A stretch of 37,669 bases of DNA. It comes from Candidatus Shapirobacteria bacterium. Its GTDB lineage: Bacteria > Patescibacteriota > Microgenomatia > UBA12405. The stretch covers positions 1 through 37,669 of the forward strand of contig QKGR01000053.1 of NCBI GenBank assembly GCA_003250375.1, in the 5' to 3' direction. Positions 1 to 8,241 of this stretch are shown here, one piece after another. The notes under the pieces are model-generated. The model did not search any database. It was given only the letters and a program-made list of their open reading frames with translations, and was not told the DNA's origin. The position numbers were made by a program, and so were the translations under genes. Position 1 is the first letter of the stretch. Every line of letters starts with the position of its first letter.

Positions 1-312
1 GCAATAAATAAAATTAAGAAGAATAAGGATAATTTGAGAATTGGAATTGAAGGAAAGGATGAGTTTATAGATTGGCTGGTGGATGAGACAAATATTGAAA
101 AAGAGGTAATTAAAAACGAAAATACGGAATTGTTGAAAGGAATTTTGGATAAACTGAAGCCGGAATACAAAGAAGTGTTGGTTCTGAGATTCTTTGAAGA
201 TAAAGATTATTCGGAAATTGGTGACATTTTACAAAAACCTATAGGAACAGTAGGAACACTAATTTCGAGAGCAAAAGAACAATTTAGGAGGATATATGAA
301 AAAACAAAATAA
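1..312 (+). CDS. RNA polymerase sigma factor, sigma-70 family (region 4), 5' truncated by window edge
   Basis: Frame is open from base 1 (AINKIKKNKDNLRIGIEG...). C-terminal LKPEYKEVLVLRFFEDKDYSEIGDILQKPIGTVGTLISRAKEQFRR is a typical sigma region 4 HTH. Confidence 0.85.
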   Translation, partial: AINKIKKNKDNLRIGIEGKDEFIDWLVDETNIEKEVIKNENTELLKGILDKLKPEYKEVLVLRFFEDKDYSEIGDILQKPIGTVGTLISRAKEQFRRIYEKTK

Positions 313-961
313 AGTCAGCGAAGAGACGCTGAAAATTATTCAAAATAAAAAAATTAGACCGATTCCAAAGTGGGAATTTGTGGCCAAAAATTGGTTGTTG
401 TGGCTGATGATGGGAGGAAGCCTTGGGGTAGCTATGGTGGGATCGAGCTTGTCGTGGTTTGGATTGGTGGGCGAAGAAATTGAGCCCTATTTGGGGATTG
501 GGCTGATGGTGATTTTTGCCATCGGGGCCTATGGATTGTTTGAAAGGACAAAGAAGGCGTATAAATTCGTGAAATGGCAGGCTTTGGTGGTGATAATATT
601 GATTGGAGTAATTAGCGGAGGAGTGCTGTACTTGTCGGGGATGGCGCAAAAAATGGATGGAGAACTGGAAAGAAGTGTGCCCTACTATAGGAATTTGGCG
701 CCTCTAAAGATGGAAACATGGAGCCAGGCTGAGGAAGGGAGACTATCGGGAAAAATTACTAAATTATTGGGAAATGGGCAAATCGAAATTAATGATTTTG
801 AGGAAAAGACTTGGGTAATCGACTATAACCAAGCAATAGTGAGAGGGAGAGTGGAGATGGTAGTGGGAGGAGAAATTAAGATTATTGGAAAGATGGGTGA
901 GAATGGAGAGTTTGTAGCGAGCGAAATTCGACCTTGGGTGGGAAGAATGGAAACTAAGTGA
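296..961 (+). CDS. Multi-TM membrane protein overlapping the sigma gene; candidate anti-sigma/regulatory partner with a C-terminal OB-like domain
   Basis: ATG overlaps the sigma gene 3' end by 17 nt; hydrophobic segments followed by a beta-rich C-terminus (GRLSGKITKLLGNGQIEINDFEEKTWVI...). Confidence 0.7.
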   Translation: MKKQNKVSEETLKIIQNKKIRPIPKWEFVAKNWLLWLMMGGSLGVAMVGSSLSWFGLVGEEIEPYLGIGLMVIFAIGAYGLFERTKKAYKFVKWQALVVIILIGVISGGVLYLSGMAQKMDGELERSVPYYRNLAPLKMETWSQAEEGRLSGKITKLLGNGQIEINDFEEKTWVIDYNQAIVRGRVEMVVGGEIKIIGKMGENGEFVASEIRPWVGRMETK

Positions 962-1031
962 AAGAAAAAGGGTTGAGGATTTGTATTAATAATAGACAAG
1001 GCCTGTCTGTTTATTAATTAAATTAAAAAGA

Positions 1032-1406
1032 ATGAATAAAACTCAAATCACATTGGGATTGGCTGCATTAGCCTTGGGCTTAGTGGCAGTTAATTCTCTA
1101 AAACCTAGTTTGGCTTATCAGGGCGATATTAATGTTAAGGGCCCAAATTATACTGAAGAAAGACATGAGACCAACGTCGAAGCCTTCAAGAACAACGACT
1201 ACAAAAAATGGTCGGAAAACATGGCCGGACGAGGGGTAACCCGATTTGTAAACGAAACTAATTTTGCTGAATTTGCCAAGGCTCAAGTAGCCGCACTCAA
1301 TGGCGACAGTAGCTTGATTAATAGCTTTAGAGAAGAAAATGGAATGGGCATGGGAAGCAGAAATGGAAATGGAAACGGCCAAGGAATGGGTCGATACAAT
1401 AGATAA
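1032..1406 (+). CDS. Small exported protein with Gly/Asn/Met-rich C-terminus
   Basis: Signal-peptide-like N-terminus (MNKTQITLGLAALALGLVAVNSLKPSLA), G/N/M-rich tail, followed by a terminator hairpin. Confidence 0.75.
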   Translation: MNKTQITLGLAALALGLVAVNSLKPSLAYQGDINVKGPNYTEERHETNVEAFKNNDYKKWSENMAGRGVTRFVNETNFAEFAKAQVAALNGDSSLINSFREENGMGMGSRNGNGNGQGMGRYNR

Positions 1407-1420
1407 GGATGAGTTTAAAT

Positions 1421-1449
1421 AAATACCCCCTTATGATGAGGGGGTATTT
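1421..1449. terminator. Bidirectional intrinsic terminator between convergent genes
   Basis: AAATACCCCC-ttatgatga-GGGGGTATTT, 10-bp perfect stem with flanking A/T tracts. Confidence 0.8.
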
Positions 1450-1766
1450 TTGTGCTTAAGAAAAATTTGTCGATAATAGGGCAAATGCCAGATGAGATGG
1501 AAAATGGAAACAAGGGCCATGACAATGCCAAACTCAACATGAAACCAAAGAAAAGGAAGGTACCAAGAAAGAGAAAGCTTGGCGTCGATAGAGAAAGCTA
1601 GAATAAGACCGAGAAGGCCGGTGACAAGAAAAGAGACTAGAAGAATGGTGTTCCAAAGACGACGATGAGTAAGCTGGGTAATTTTGCCTTGCTTGGACAA
1701 AGTTAGACTAAGAAAATATAGAGTGAAAACGAGAAAGGTGATGAGGAAGAAATTGTATTGCGACAT
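1431..1766 (-). CDS. Small membrane protein, DUF4405/cytochrome-b561-like
   Basis: About 3 TM helices with conserved-looking His residues (THRRLWN, WFHVEFGIVMALVSIFHLIWHLPYY). Confidence 0.6.
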   Translation of the reverse strand: MSQYNFFLITFLVFTLYFLSLTLSKQGKITQLTHRRLWNTILLVSFLVTGLLGLILAFSIDAKLSLSWYLPFLWFHVEFGIVMALVSIFHLIWHLPYYRQIFLKHKNTPSS

Positions 1767-1769
1767 GAG

Positions 1770-2129
1770 TTAGTTTAGAGAAATAGCAGCAGCAGGGCAA
1801 CTATTGATAGCCATAAGAAGGGTGTTGGAATCTAAGTTTGTGTTGGAGGTGACGACGGCTTGGCGAGTGGCTTGATTGAGAGAAAAATGAGAAGGATCGA
1901 TACGGACACATTTACCACAACCACGGCAGCGATTGGAGAGAATGGAGAGCTGAGTGGCAGCAGCTTGGGTGACGATTTTTTGCTGGAGCTGTTGGGAAGA
2001 AGAATCGGAATCTGAAGCTGAACTGGTGGTAGAAGTGGTGGAATTTGACTGCTGACCATAAACATAGATAGCAGCCAGGGCTGAGGAAAGAACGATACCA
2101 GAAATAATGATAGTGGGAGTATTTTTCAT
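1770..2129 (-). CDS. Membrane-anchored single [4Fe-4S] ferredoxin-like protein
   Basis: N-terminal TM (MKNTPTIIISGIVLSSALAAIYVYG), S/T/Q linker, then CRGCGKCVRIDPSHFSL...INSCPAAAISLN (CxxCxxC...CP). Start set at ATG 2129 rather than the 2225 ORF start. Confidence 0.8.
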   Translation of the reverse strand: MKNTPTIIISGIVLSSALAAIYVYGQQSNSTTSTTSSASDSDSSSQQLQQKIVTQAAATQLSILSNRCRGCGKCVRIDPSHFSLNQATRQAVVTSNTNLDSNTLLMAINSCPAAAISLN

Positions 2130-2205
2130 AAAAGGATGATAAAAAATATTGCTGAATTTCGGCTGAAAGTTTGCAGAAATTAGAGCCTGTAGGTATAATT
2201 TTATG

Positions 2206-2625
2206 ATGAAGAAAAAATTATGCAAGTCGAAAAATGACTATGTCTTTTTTGGGGTGGCAGGAGGATTGGGAGAGTATTTTGGGATCGATGCAATGCTGGT
2301 GAGATTGGGATTTGTGATTTTGACAGTGTTGGGTGGCGCGGGACCGGTGATTTATATTCTGATGGCAATTATGATGCCTGAGGCAAGAGCAAAGAAGGAG
2401 AAAGTTGAAGTCGAGGAAATGGAAATTGAAGAGGAAGGTGAAAAGCTTGAAGAAAAGACAGGTGGGGAAGAAAAAACAAGCTCGGATGCTTTGGCATATA
2501 TTTTGATCGGAGTGGGAATTTATGGATTACTGAGACAAATTTTGCCAATGGATTGGTTTAGTTTGAGTAATATTTGGCCAGTGGCTTTGATAATTGGAGG
2601 TGTTTATTTAATTGTTCGAAAATAA
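2206..2625 (+). CDS. PspC domain-containing membrane protein
   Basis: KKKLCKSKNDYVFFGVAGGLGEYFGIDAMLVRLGFVILTVLGGAGPVIYILMAIMMPE is a classic PspC domain. ATG 2203 is also possible. Confidence 0.85.
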   Translation: MKKKLCKSKNDYVFFGVAGGLGEYFGIDAMLVRLGFVILTVLGGAGPVIYILMAIMMPEARAKKEKVEVEEMEIEEEGEKLEEKTGGEEKTSSDALAYILIGVGIYGLLRQILPMDWFSLSNIWPVALIIGGVYLIVRK

Positions 2626-2626
2626 G

Positions 2627-2881
2627 ATGAAAAGAGGAGAGATACTTCGAACAGGAATGGGGGTGGTATTGGTGGTGTTTGGTTTGAATTGGTTGGCGGT
2701 GAACTTTGGCTGGGATAATTTTTTGGCAAGAATTGATTGGGAAATTGTGTGGCCGGCGATTCCCCTATTTGCGGGCTTGAGTATTTTTTCCTGGAAGGGA
2801 GCTGGAAAAATGCTATTTGGATTGGCGGTGACCATTCTTGGAGTGGTGGTGATGGTGATGAGACTTTTTGGGATGATGTAG
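2627..2881 (+). CDS. Small membrane protein, LiaI/LiaF/DUF5668-like
   Basis: ATG directly after the upstream stop; TM pattern (MGVVLVVFGLNWLAVNF...IVWPAIPLFAGLSIF) typical of proteins linked to PspC. Confidence 0.65.
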   Translation: MKRGEILRTGMGVVLVVFGLNWLAVNFGWDNFLARIDWEIVWPAIPLFAGLSIFSWKGAGKMLFGLAVTILGVVVMVMRLFGMM

Positions 2882-3553
2882 TGTTTCTTCTTGAGGTAAA
2901 GTAAAATGGTCGCTTGTGGGTAAATTACAATTGAGTATGGCGTTATTGTGTTCCAAAACAGGATAGAGATAATAGCCTTTTTTGCCAAATATTAGACTTG
3001 ATATCATTGGTTTTCTATACTTGCGATTGATACCATCATTAGCATCTCCAGCAAAAACAGCAACACCAATCCGATTAAATGAATCATAAGAAGGAACGAT
3101 GGTAGGTTGACCGCGAATTGTTGTTACCTGTCCGGCGATATTTGAAGCGGCAAACTCAATAATTTGACCTTGATGTACCGGATTAGTTTGACTAGCGTCT
3201 GGTAGTGGCCAGGTGAGAATGGACCGTAATAATAGTGAGGGTTTTATTCTATTGTTATTGAGAAGAACTAACTGAGGTTTTGAGACAGCTACTGATGGAA
3301 TTCTAAAATCATAAATAGACAAATGTGTACTTAACCATTGCTGCAACTGCTCCTGTATTTTTGGAGTAAAGTCTTGGTTGAGTCTTAATAAGAATTGAGC
3401 TAAAAGTTCTTGCTGTATAGATAGACGACTGCCTCTTTTTTGTGGTGTAAGGAGATCCCAAGGAGGTGCTTCTGGAGTAGACGCTAAATCACAGCGTCTC
3501 GACTGGGGATATTTTTGTCTAAATTTCTCGAATATCGTTTCTACATGGTCCAC
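2813..3553 (-). CDS. Hypothetical protein with His-rich C-terminus
   Basis: 246-aa ORF with complex composition; convergent with and overlapping 2627..2881; C-terminus HHPKKSHHHHHHSKNGHRQSK. Confidence 0.6.
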   Translation of the reverse strand: MDHVETIFEKFRQKYPQSRRCDLASTPEAPPWDLLTPQKRGSRLSIQQELLAQFLLRLNQDFTPKIQEQLQQWLSTHLSIYDFRIPSVAVSKPQLVLLNNNRIKPSLLLRSILTWPLPDASQTNPVHQGQIIEFAASNIAGQVTTIRGQPTIVPSYDSFNRIGVAVFAGDANDGINRKYRKPMISSLIFGKKGYYLYPVLEHNNAILNCNLPTSDHFTLPQEETLHHPKKSHHHHHHSKNGHRQSK

Positions 3554-3576
3554 CTTGAGTCTTATAATATCACAAA

Positions 3577-3603
3577 TTAGCAGATATTGACAGATACTGC
3601 TAA
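3577..3603 (+). promoter_or_regulatory. CIRCE-like inverted repeat (9-9-9) upstream of clpB
   Basis: TTAGCAGAT-ATTGACAGA-TACTGCTAA; outer 7 bp TTAGCAG/CTGCTAA perfect. Same geometry as CIRCE (TTAGCACTC-N9-GAGTGCTAA). Confidence 0.6.
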
Positions 3604-3615
3604 AATGACTAGAAT
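3587..3615 (+). promoter_or_regulatory. Sigma70-type promoter of clpB
   Basis: TTGACA (3587-3592), 17-nt spacer, TAGAAT (3610-3615), 6 nt to ATG 3622. Confidence 0.7.
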
Positions 3616-3621
3616 AGGGCT

Positions 3622-6213
3622 ATGGAGTATCCAAAATTTACACAGCTTGCAGCTGAGACTTTGGAAAGATCGGTAGATATTTCCAAACAAAAACAAAATC
3701 CAATTGTGGACGAAGGCCATTTGTTGATGGCACTGGCTGAAATTTCGGGGAGCAGCAGAGAGCTTTTGGAGTCGATGGGAAATTTTGGGACAATTTGGAG
3801 CGAAGTGGATAAATTGGTGGAGAGCTTGGCGAAAAGCGAAAGTGGGGCTAATGGGCAACCAATGTTTTCTTCCGGGTTCAACCGAGTGATTCAAACAGCA
3901 GTTGATGAGAGTAAAAAATTGGGCGATGAATATGTGTCCCAAGAAATGCTACTTTTGGGAATACTTAAGTCGGGAAGTAATGAGGTAAAAAGGATATTGA
4001 CGGAGAGCGGGGTGAGCGAGGAAAATTTAATTGAGGCAATTAAAAATTTACGAGGAGGAAATCCTGTGAATTCAGAAAGTTCAGAAACAACATACAAAGC
4101 TTTAGAAAAATATACAGTCGACTTGACGGCGTTGGCAGAGAAAGGAAAAATTGATCCGGTAATTGGGAGAGAAGAAGAAATTAGAAGAGTGATGCAAGTA
4201 TTATCGAGAAGGACTAAAAATAACCCAGTACTGGTAGGAGACCCGGGAGTAGGAAAAACTGCTATTGCCGAAGGATTGGCAATGAGAATTATTAATGGAG
4301 ACGTACCTGAGTCGCTTAAAAATAAGAAATTATTAACTTTGGAAATGTCAACATTGTTGGCGGGAGCAAAATTTAGGGGTGAATTTGAGGAAAGATTGAA
4401 AAAAGTGATTGATGAGGTAGTAAAAAGCGAAGGAAAAATTATTTTGTTTATTGATGAATTGCATACGATTGTGGGGGCTGGCGGATCGGAAGGGGCGGTG
4501 GATGCGTCGAACATGTTGAAGCCTGGTTTGGCTCGAGGAGCGTTGAGAGTGATTGGGGCGACAACATTGGGAGAATACAGAAAATATATTGAAAAGGACC
4601 CGGCTTTGGAAAGAAGATTTCAGCCAGTGATGGTGGAGCAGCCAGATGTGGATAGTACTATTTCGATTCTAAGGGGAATTAAGGAAAAATATGAAATTCA
4701 CCATGGAATTAAAATTACAGATGGAGCATTGGTGGCAGCAGCAAAATTGTCGGATAGATATATTCGGGATAGATTTTTGCCAGACAAAGCAATTGATTTG
4801 GTGGACGAGGCGGCTTCGAGCCTAAGAATTCAAATGGAGTCCTCCCCTACCCAAATTGATTCTTTGGAAAGAAAATTGCGACAATTGGAAATTGAAGAAA
4901 AGGCATTGAAAAAAGAAAACAAGGAATCGACAGAAAAAAGATTGGAAGAAGTGAAAAAAGAAATAGCTGAATTGAGAGAAAAGTATGCTGAAATTAAAAC
5001 AAAATGGGAAAAGCAAAAAGAAATGCTTGAGAAGGTGCAAAAATCGAGAGCAGAGGTAGATAAGTTGAAATCGGAATTGGAAGCGGCAGAAAGAGGGGTG
5101 GAGCTAGATAGGGCAGCGGAAATTAAGTACGGAAAATTGCCGGATAAACAAGCAGAATTGAGCGAAGCAGAAAAGGCTTGGAATGAGATTCCTGAAGATG
5201 AACAAATTGTGCGACAGGAAGTGACGGAGGCGGATATTGCCAATGTGGTGTCCAAATGGACAGGAATTCCGGCAACTAAACTTCTAAAAACAGAAACGGC
5301 AAAATTGAAGAATTTGGAAGAATTAATTAGCAAGAGAGTAGTGGGGCAAGACGAGGCGGTGGCAGCAGTGGCCAATGCAGTGCGAAGATCGAGGATGCAT
5401 TTGGGTGAGGAAAACAAACCGACAGCGACGTTCCTATTCTTGGGACCGACGGGAGTGGGCAAAACAGAAACTGCCAAAGCTTTGGCGGAACAATTGTTCA
5501 ATGATGAAAGAGCCATTATTAGAATCGACATGTCGGAATATTCGGAATCGCATTCGGTAGCCAGACTAATTGGATCGCCTCCGGGATATGTGGGCTATGA
5601 TGAGGGCGGACAGCTGACGGAAGCAGTGAGAAGAAAACCTTATTCGGTGGTGCTTTTGGATGAAATTGAAAAAGCACATCCGCAACTGTTTAATGTATTT
5701 TTGCAGGTATTTGACGAAGGTAGACTGACCGATGGGAAAGGGAGAACGGTGGATTTTACCAATACAGTGATTATTATGACTTCGAATATTGCCTCGGATA
5801 TTATCCAAGCTTATGATGAAAAATCAAAGGATAAGGAGAAAATGGAGGCTGATGTATTTGAGGTGGTAAGAAGTAGTTTTAGACCGGAATTTTTGAATAG
5901 AATTGATCAGATAATTTTATTCAATAAACTAGGCAAAAAACAGATTGAGGAAATTGTGAAGATTCAGGTAGAAAGAGTGATAGAAAGATTGAAAGAACAG
6001 GATGTAATTTTGAATCTGACGGATAAGGCCAAGAAATATTTGGTGGAAAAGGGATACGACCCAATATTTGGAGCCAGACCGTTGAAGAGAATTATTCAAT
6101 CGGAATTGCTGGATAAAATCGCAATGACATTGCTGGATCGAGAAGAAGATAGTGGGGCTGCCCTACTGGCGGATGAAAAAGGCGGAAAGCTAGTAGTGGA
6201 GATGATGAGCTAA
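3622..6213 (+). CDS. clpB: ATP-dependent chaperone ClpB
   Basis: Clp N-domain, two AAA+ modules (GDPGVGKTAIAEGLA; GPTGVGKTETAKALAEQLF), long ClpB-type coiled-coil middle domain, and TGIPATKLL and IGSPPGYVGYDEGGQLTE motifs. Confidence 0.93.
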   Translation: MEYPKFTQLAAETLERSVDISKQKQNPIVDEGHLLMALAEISGSSRELLESMGNFGTIWSEVDKLVESLAKSESGANGQPMFSSGFNRVIQTAVDESKKLGDEYVSQEMLLLGILKSGSNEVKRILTESGVSEENLIEAIKNLRGGNPVNSESSETTYKALEKYTVDLTALAEKGKIDPVIGREEEIRRVMQVLSRRTKNNPVLVGDPGVGKTAIAEGLAMRIINGDVPESLKNKKLLTLEMSTLLAGAKFRGEFEERLKKVIDEVVKSEGKIILFIDELHTIVGAGGSEGAVDASNMLKPGLARGALRVIGATTLGEYRKYIEKDPALERRFQPVMVEQPDVDSTISILRGIKEKYEIHHGIKITDGALVAAAKLSDRYIRDRFLPDKAIDLVDEAASSLRIQMESSPTQIDSLERKLRQLEIEEKALKKENKESTEKRLEEVKKEIAELREKYAEIKTKWEKQKEMLEKVQKSRAEVDKLKSELEAAERGVELDRAAEIKYGKLPDKQAELSEAEKAWNEIPEDEQIVRQEVTEADIANVVSKWTGIPATKLLKTETAKLKNLEELISKRVVGQDEAVAAVANAVRRSRMHLGEENKPTATFLFLGPTGVGKTETAKALAEQLFNDERAIIRIDMSEYSESHSVARLIGSPPGYVGYDEGGQLTEAVRRKPYSVVLLDEIEKAHPQLFNVFLQVFDEGRLTDGKGRTVDFTNTVIIMTSNIASDIIQAYDEKSKDKEKMEADVFEVVRSSFRPEFLNRIDQIILFNKLGKKQIEEIVKIQVERVIERLKEQDVILNLTDKAKKYLVEKGYDPIFGARPLKRIIQSELLDKIAMTLLDREEDSGAALLADEKGGKLVVEMMS

Positions 6214-6289
6214 AGTAGATTTCAGTTTTCAGATGTCAGTTGTCAGAAAAACAAGGTAAAATACAGGAATTAGTTTCTTATTGCTAAAT

Positions 6290-6361
6290 GTGTCCGTAGT
6301 TTAATGGATAGAATCGCGGCCTCCGAAGCTGCTGATATGGGTTCGATTCCCATCGGACACA
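6290..6361 (+). tRNA. tRNA-Arg (anticodon CCG)
   Basis: Acceptor GTGTCCG/CGGACAC; D stem GTTT/GAAT; anticodon arm GCGGC-CTCCGAA-GCTGC; T arm ATGGG-TTCGATT-CCCAT; CCA not encoded. Confidence 0.95.
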
Positions 6362-6367
6362 CAAGAG

Positions 6368-6979
6368 CTATTGTTGACCTGGGAGAGATTTTCGAAGCTC
6401 ATCTAGGTCCATGGAATTGGGATCGAAATTCATCATGTTCTGCTGAAGATTTTGCATGGTTTGAGTGAGATCGGTGAACTGAATGTCGGAAGGTGTGGCA
6501 AAATCGGCATCGGTGAGAGTGGTAGCTTGGCAGTGATATTCGAGCTGTTTGTTGAGATCGACCTGGGAATTGACGTTTTCGGAGGCTTCAGGCTGAGAGT
6601 CGGTGTCGGCAAAAGATTCCAAATTCATTTTGATTCCCTGATGCATTTTGTTGTTCCAGGTGTACATTGTTTGTTGATCGCCGACAGCGTTGATGAGCAT
6701 TTCACCCTGATCGTCGGAGACGGTGGTGCTTTGCTTGAATTTGTTGCCCATGATCCAAACTTCGCCTTTGACTTGGCCATTTTCGTCGGAAGATTGCCAG
6801 GTGCAATGCTGAGAAGCACCGGAAGTTAGAAGATCTTTGAGAGTAGTTTGAAGTGTTGGAGAATCGGATTGGGTGGGTTGAGTTGAATTGTTGGCGGTAG
6901 GAGTAGTCTGAGAATTAGTACAAGCAGATAAGAAAAATGAGGAAAGAATAATCATGAGAGGAAGAGAAGTTTTGGTCAT
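6368..6979 (-). CDS. Putative exported lipoprotein
   Basis: MTKTSLPLMIILSSFFLSAC lipobox followed by an S/T/Q linker. ATG 6994 (MLKLIMTK...) is an alternative start. Confidence 0.75.
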   Translation of the reverse strand: MTKTSLPLMIILSSFFLSACTNSQTTPTANNSTQPTQSDSPTLQTTLKDLLTSGASQHCTWQSSDENGQVKGEVWIMGNKFKQSTTVSDDQGEMLINAVGDQQTMYTWNNKMHQGIKMNLESFADTDSQPEASENVNSQVDLNKQLEYHCQATTLTDADFATPSDIQFTDLTQTMQNLQQNMMNFDPNSMDLDELRKSLPGQQ

Positions 6980-7069
6980 AATTAATTTTAACATTTTGAG
7001 CGATTTGGGAATGATAATAGGAAAATGCCTCAGGATTTGGTAAAATCCTGAATCTTATATAATAGAAGT

Positions 7070-7588
7070 ATGAAGAAAGCAGCAACCAGGATAAACGACA
7101 ATCTGTTCTACGACGAACGCTCAGCTGGTGGAATTGTGTTCAAAATTGAAGATGGAAAAGTACTGTGGCTTGTGGTGAAAACTATGAGTGCCAAAAGTTT
7201 TCGAAGAGATGGGGTTGAAGTTAAGAAGAAAATTCTTTGCAAATTTCCCAAAGGACATTTGAAGGATAATGAATTTTTGAAACAAGCAGCGCTAAGAGAA
7301 GTGGAAGAGGAAGGAAAGATTAAGGCGGAAATTGTGAGCAAAATTGGATCGAATAATTATATTATTTGGGACAAAATTAGCAAAAGGAAGATTATTAAGA
7401 AAGTAACTTTCTTTTTGATGAAGTACGCGGGAGAAAGTAGTCTGAAGTATTATGATATGGAGAATATTATCGATAGGGAGTGGTTGGACTACGACGAGGC
7501 GGGAGACAAGCTGGCCTATGATTCGGAAAAGGTACTACTTGGCAAGGCGAGAATTAAGCTTGAGGAGTATTTGAAGAAGGGTGAATAG
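7070..7588 (+). CDS. Nudix hydrolase
   Basis: Complete Nudix box GHLKDNEFLKQAALREVEEEGKI (GX5EX7REUXEEXGU). Confidence 0.9.
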   Translation: MKKAATRINDNLFYDERSAGGIVFKIEDGKVLWLVVKTMSAKSFRRDGVEVKKKILCKFPKGHLKDNEFLKQAALREVEEEGKIKAEIVSKIGSNNYIIWDKISKRKIIKKVTFFLMKYAGESSLKYYDMENIIDREWLDYDEAGDKLAYDSEKVLLGKARIKLEEYLKKGE

Positions 7589-7642
7589 ACCCTATTCTGG
7601 GCTAGTATTGTTTAGTTTGGTGAATTTTGGATTGATTTAAAG

Positions 7643-7788
7643 TATAATCGACAGGTACTGAGAGAAGCTTGTAGTACGTCTACGCTAAAGCTACGGCATG
7701 GCAGGTAGTGGTTTCCGCCTGAGGCGGATCTACGCTACGCTTCGACATTGCACCCTACAAAGTCGGGTGGATAAGAATTGGCTTTACT
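7643..7788 (+). other. Repeat-rich, potentially structured noncoding segment upstream of tRNA-Ser
   Basis: TATAAT at about 7643; perfect palindrome TCCGCCTGAGGCGGA (7714-7728); direct repeats TCTACGCTA (7679-7687 and 7729-7737); CACCC...GGGTG hairpin near 7751-7769. Confidence 0.4.
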
Positions 7789-7873
7789 GGAGGAGTCGCA
7801 TAGTGGTTCATTGCACAGACCTGGAAAGTCTGCGCCTCACAAGGGCTCGCGAGTTCGAATCTCGCCTCCTCCG
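7789..7873 (+). tRNA. tRNA-Ser (anticodon GGA)
   Basis: Acceptor GGAGGAG/CTCCTCC; anticodon arm CAGAC-CTGGAAA-GTCTG; long variable arm; T arm GCGAG-TTCGAAT-CTCGC; CCA not encoded. Confidence 0.95.
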
Positions 7874-7878
7874 CAAAT

Positions 7879-8241
7879 ATGAATACAACCATTAAGGTTA
7901 ACGGTAACGATACTCTTTCGGGATCATTTATTTCGTCTATCGACAGTAGAAATGAAATACTCTTCGATAATGGTGAATTAGTTAGAGTTATATTTACTTT
8001 TAATAGAAACACGAAGGATATGCAAATAAAACCATCTTTTAGTGGTGGAGGAAAAGATACTGAACTAATAGTTCTTTTGGAATTACCATGGCTTACTGAT
8101 AGTAGTCAGGGAATTGTAAGCCCAATGGAACTAGCAAAGTTGGATGATGGAAGATTGGTTTCTTTTCAGTTATGGGTCAGAAAAATTGCAGAACCATACA
8201 TAGAGATTGTTTATTCGTTTTATATAAGAAATGCCAACTAA
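7879..8241 (+). CDS. Hypothetical protein
   Basis: 120-aa ORF starting 6 nt after tRNA-Ser; beta-rich, no recognised motif. Confidence 0.6.
   Translation: MNTTIKVNGNDTLSGSFISSIDSRNEILFDNGELVRVIFTFNRNTKDMQIKPSFSGGGKDTELIVLLELPWLTDSSQGIVSPMELAKLDDGRLVSFQLWVRKIAEPYIEIVYSFYIRNAN

Noticed and set aside
284-649. Minus ORF opposite the sigma-partner gene
   Set aside because: Antisense with biased composition and no motif; the + gene has coherent TM segments and start context.
3563-3568. TATAAT at 3563-3568 as the clpB -10
   Set aside because: No good -35 at 17 nt upstream; TTGACA-17-TAGAAT at 3587-3615 is stronger and matches the leaderless pattern.
4822-5531. Long minus-strand ORFs within clpB (4822..5040, 4830..5531, 3891..4514)
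   Set aside because: Antisense to a strongly supported ClpB; F/S-rich translations typical of antisense of this purine-rich coding strand.
6452-6829. Plus ORF opposite the lipoprotein gene
   Set aside because: The minus frame has a clear lipobox signal peptide; the plus frame is its shadow.
7698-8012. ORFs 7698..7895 (+) and 7755..8012 (-)
   Set aside because: Both run across tRNA-Ser; non-coding by context.
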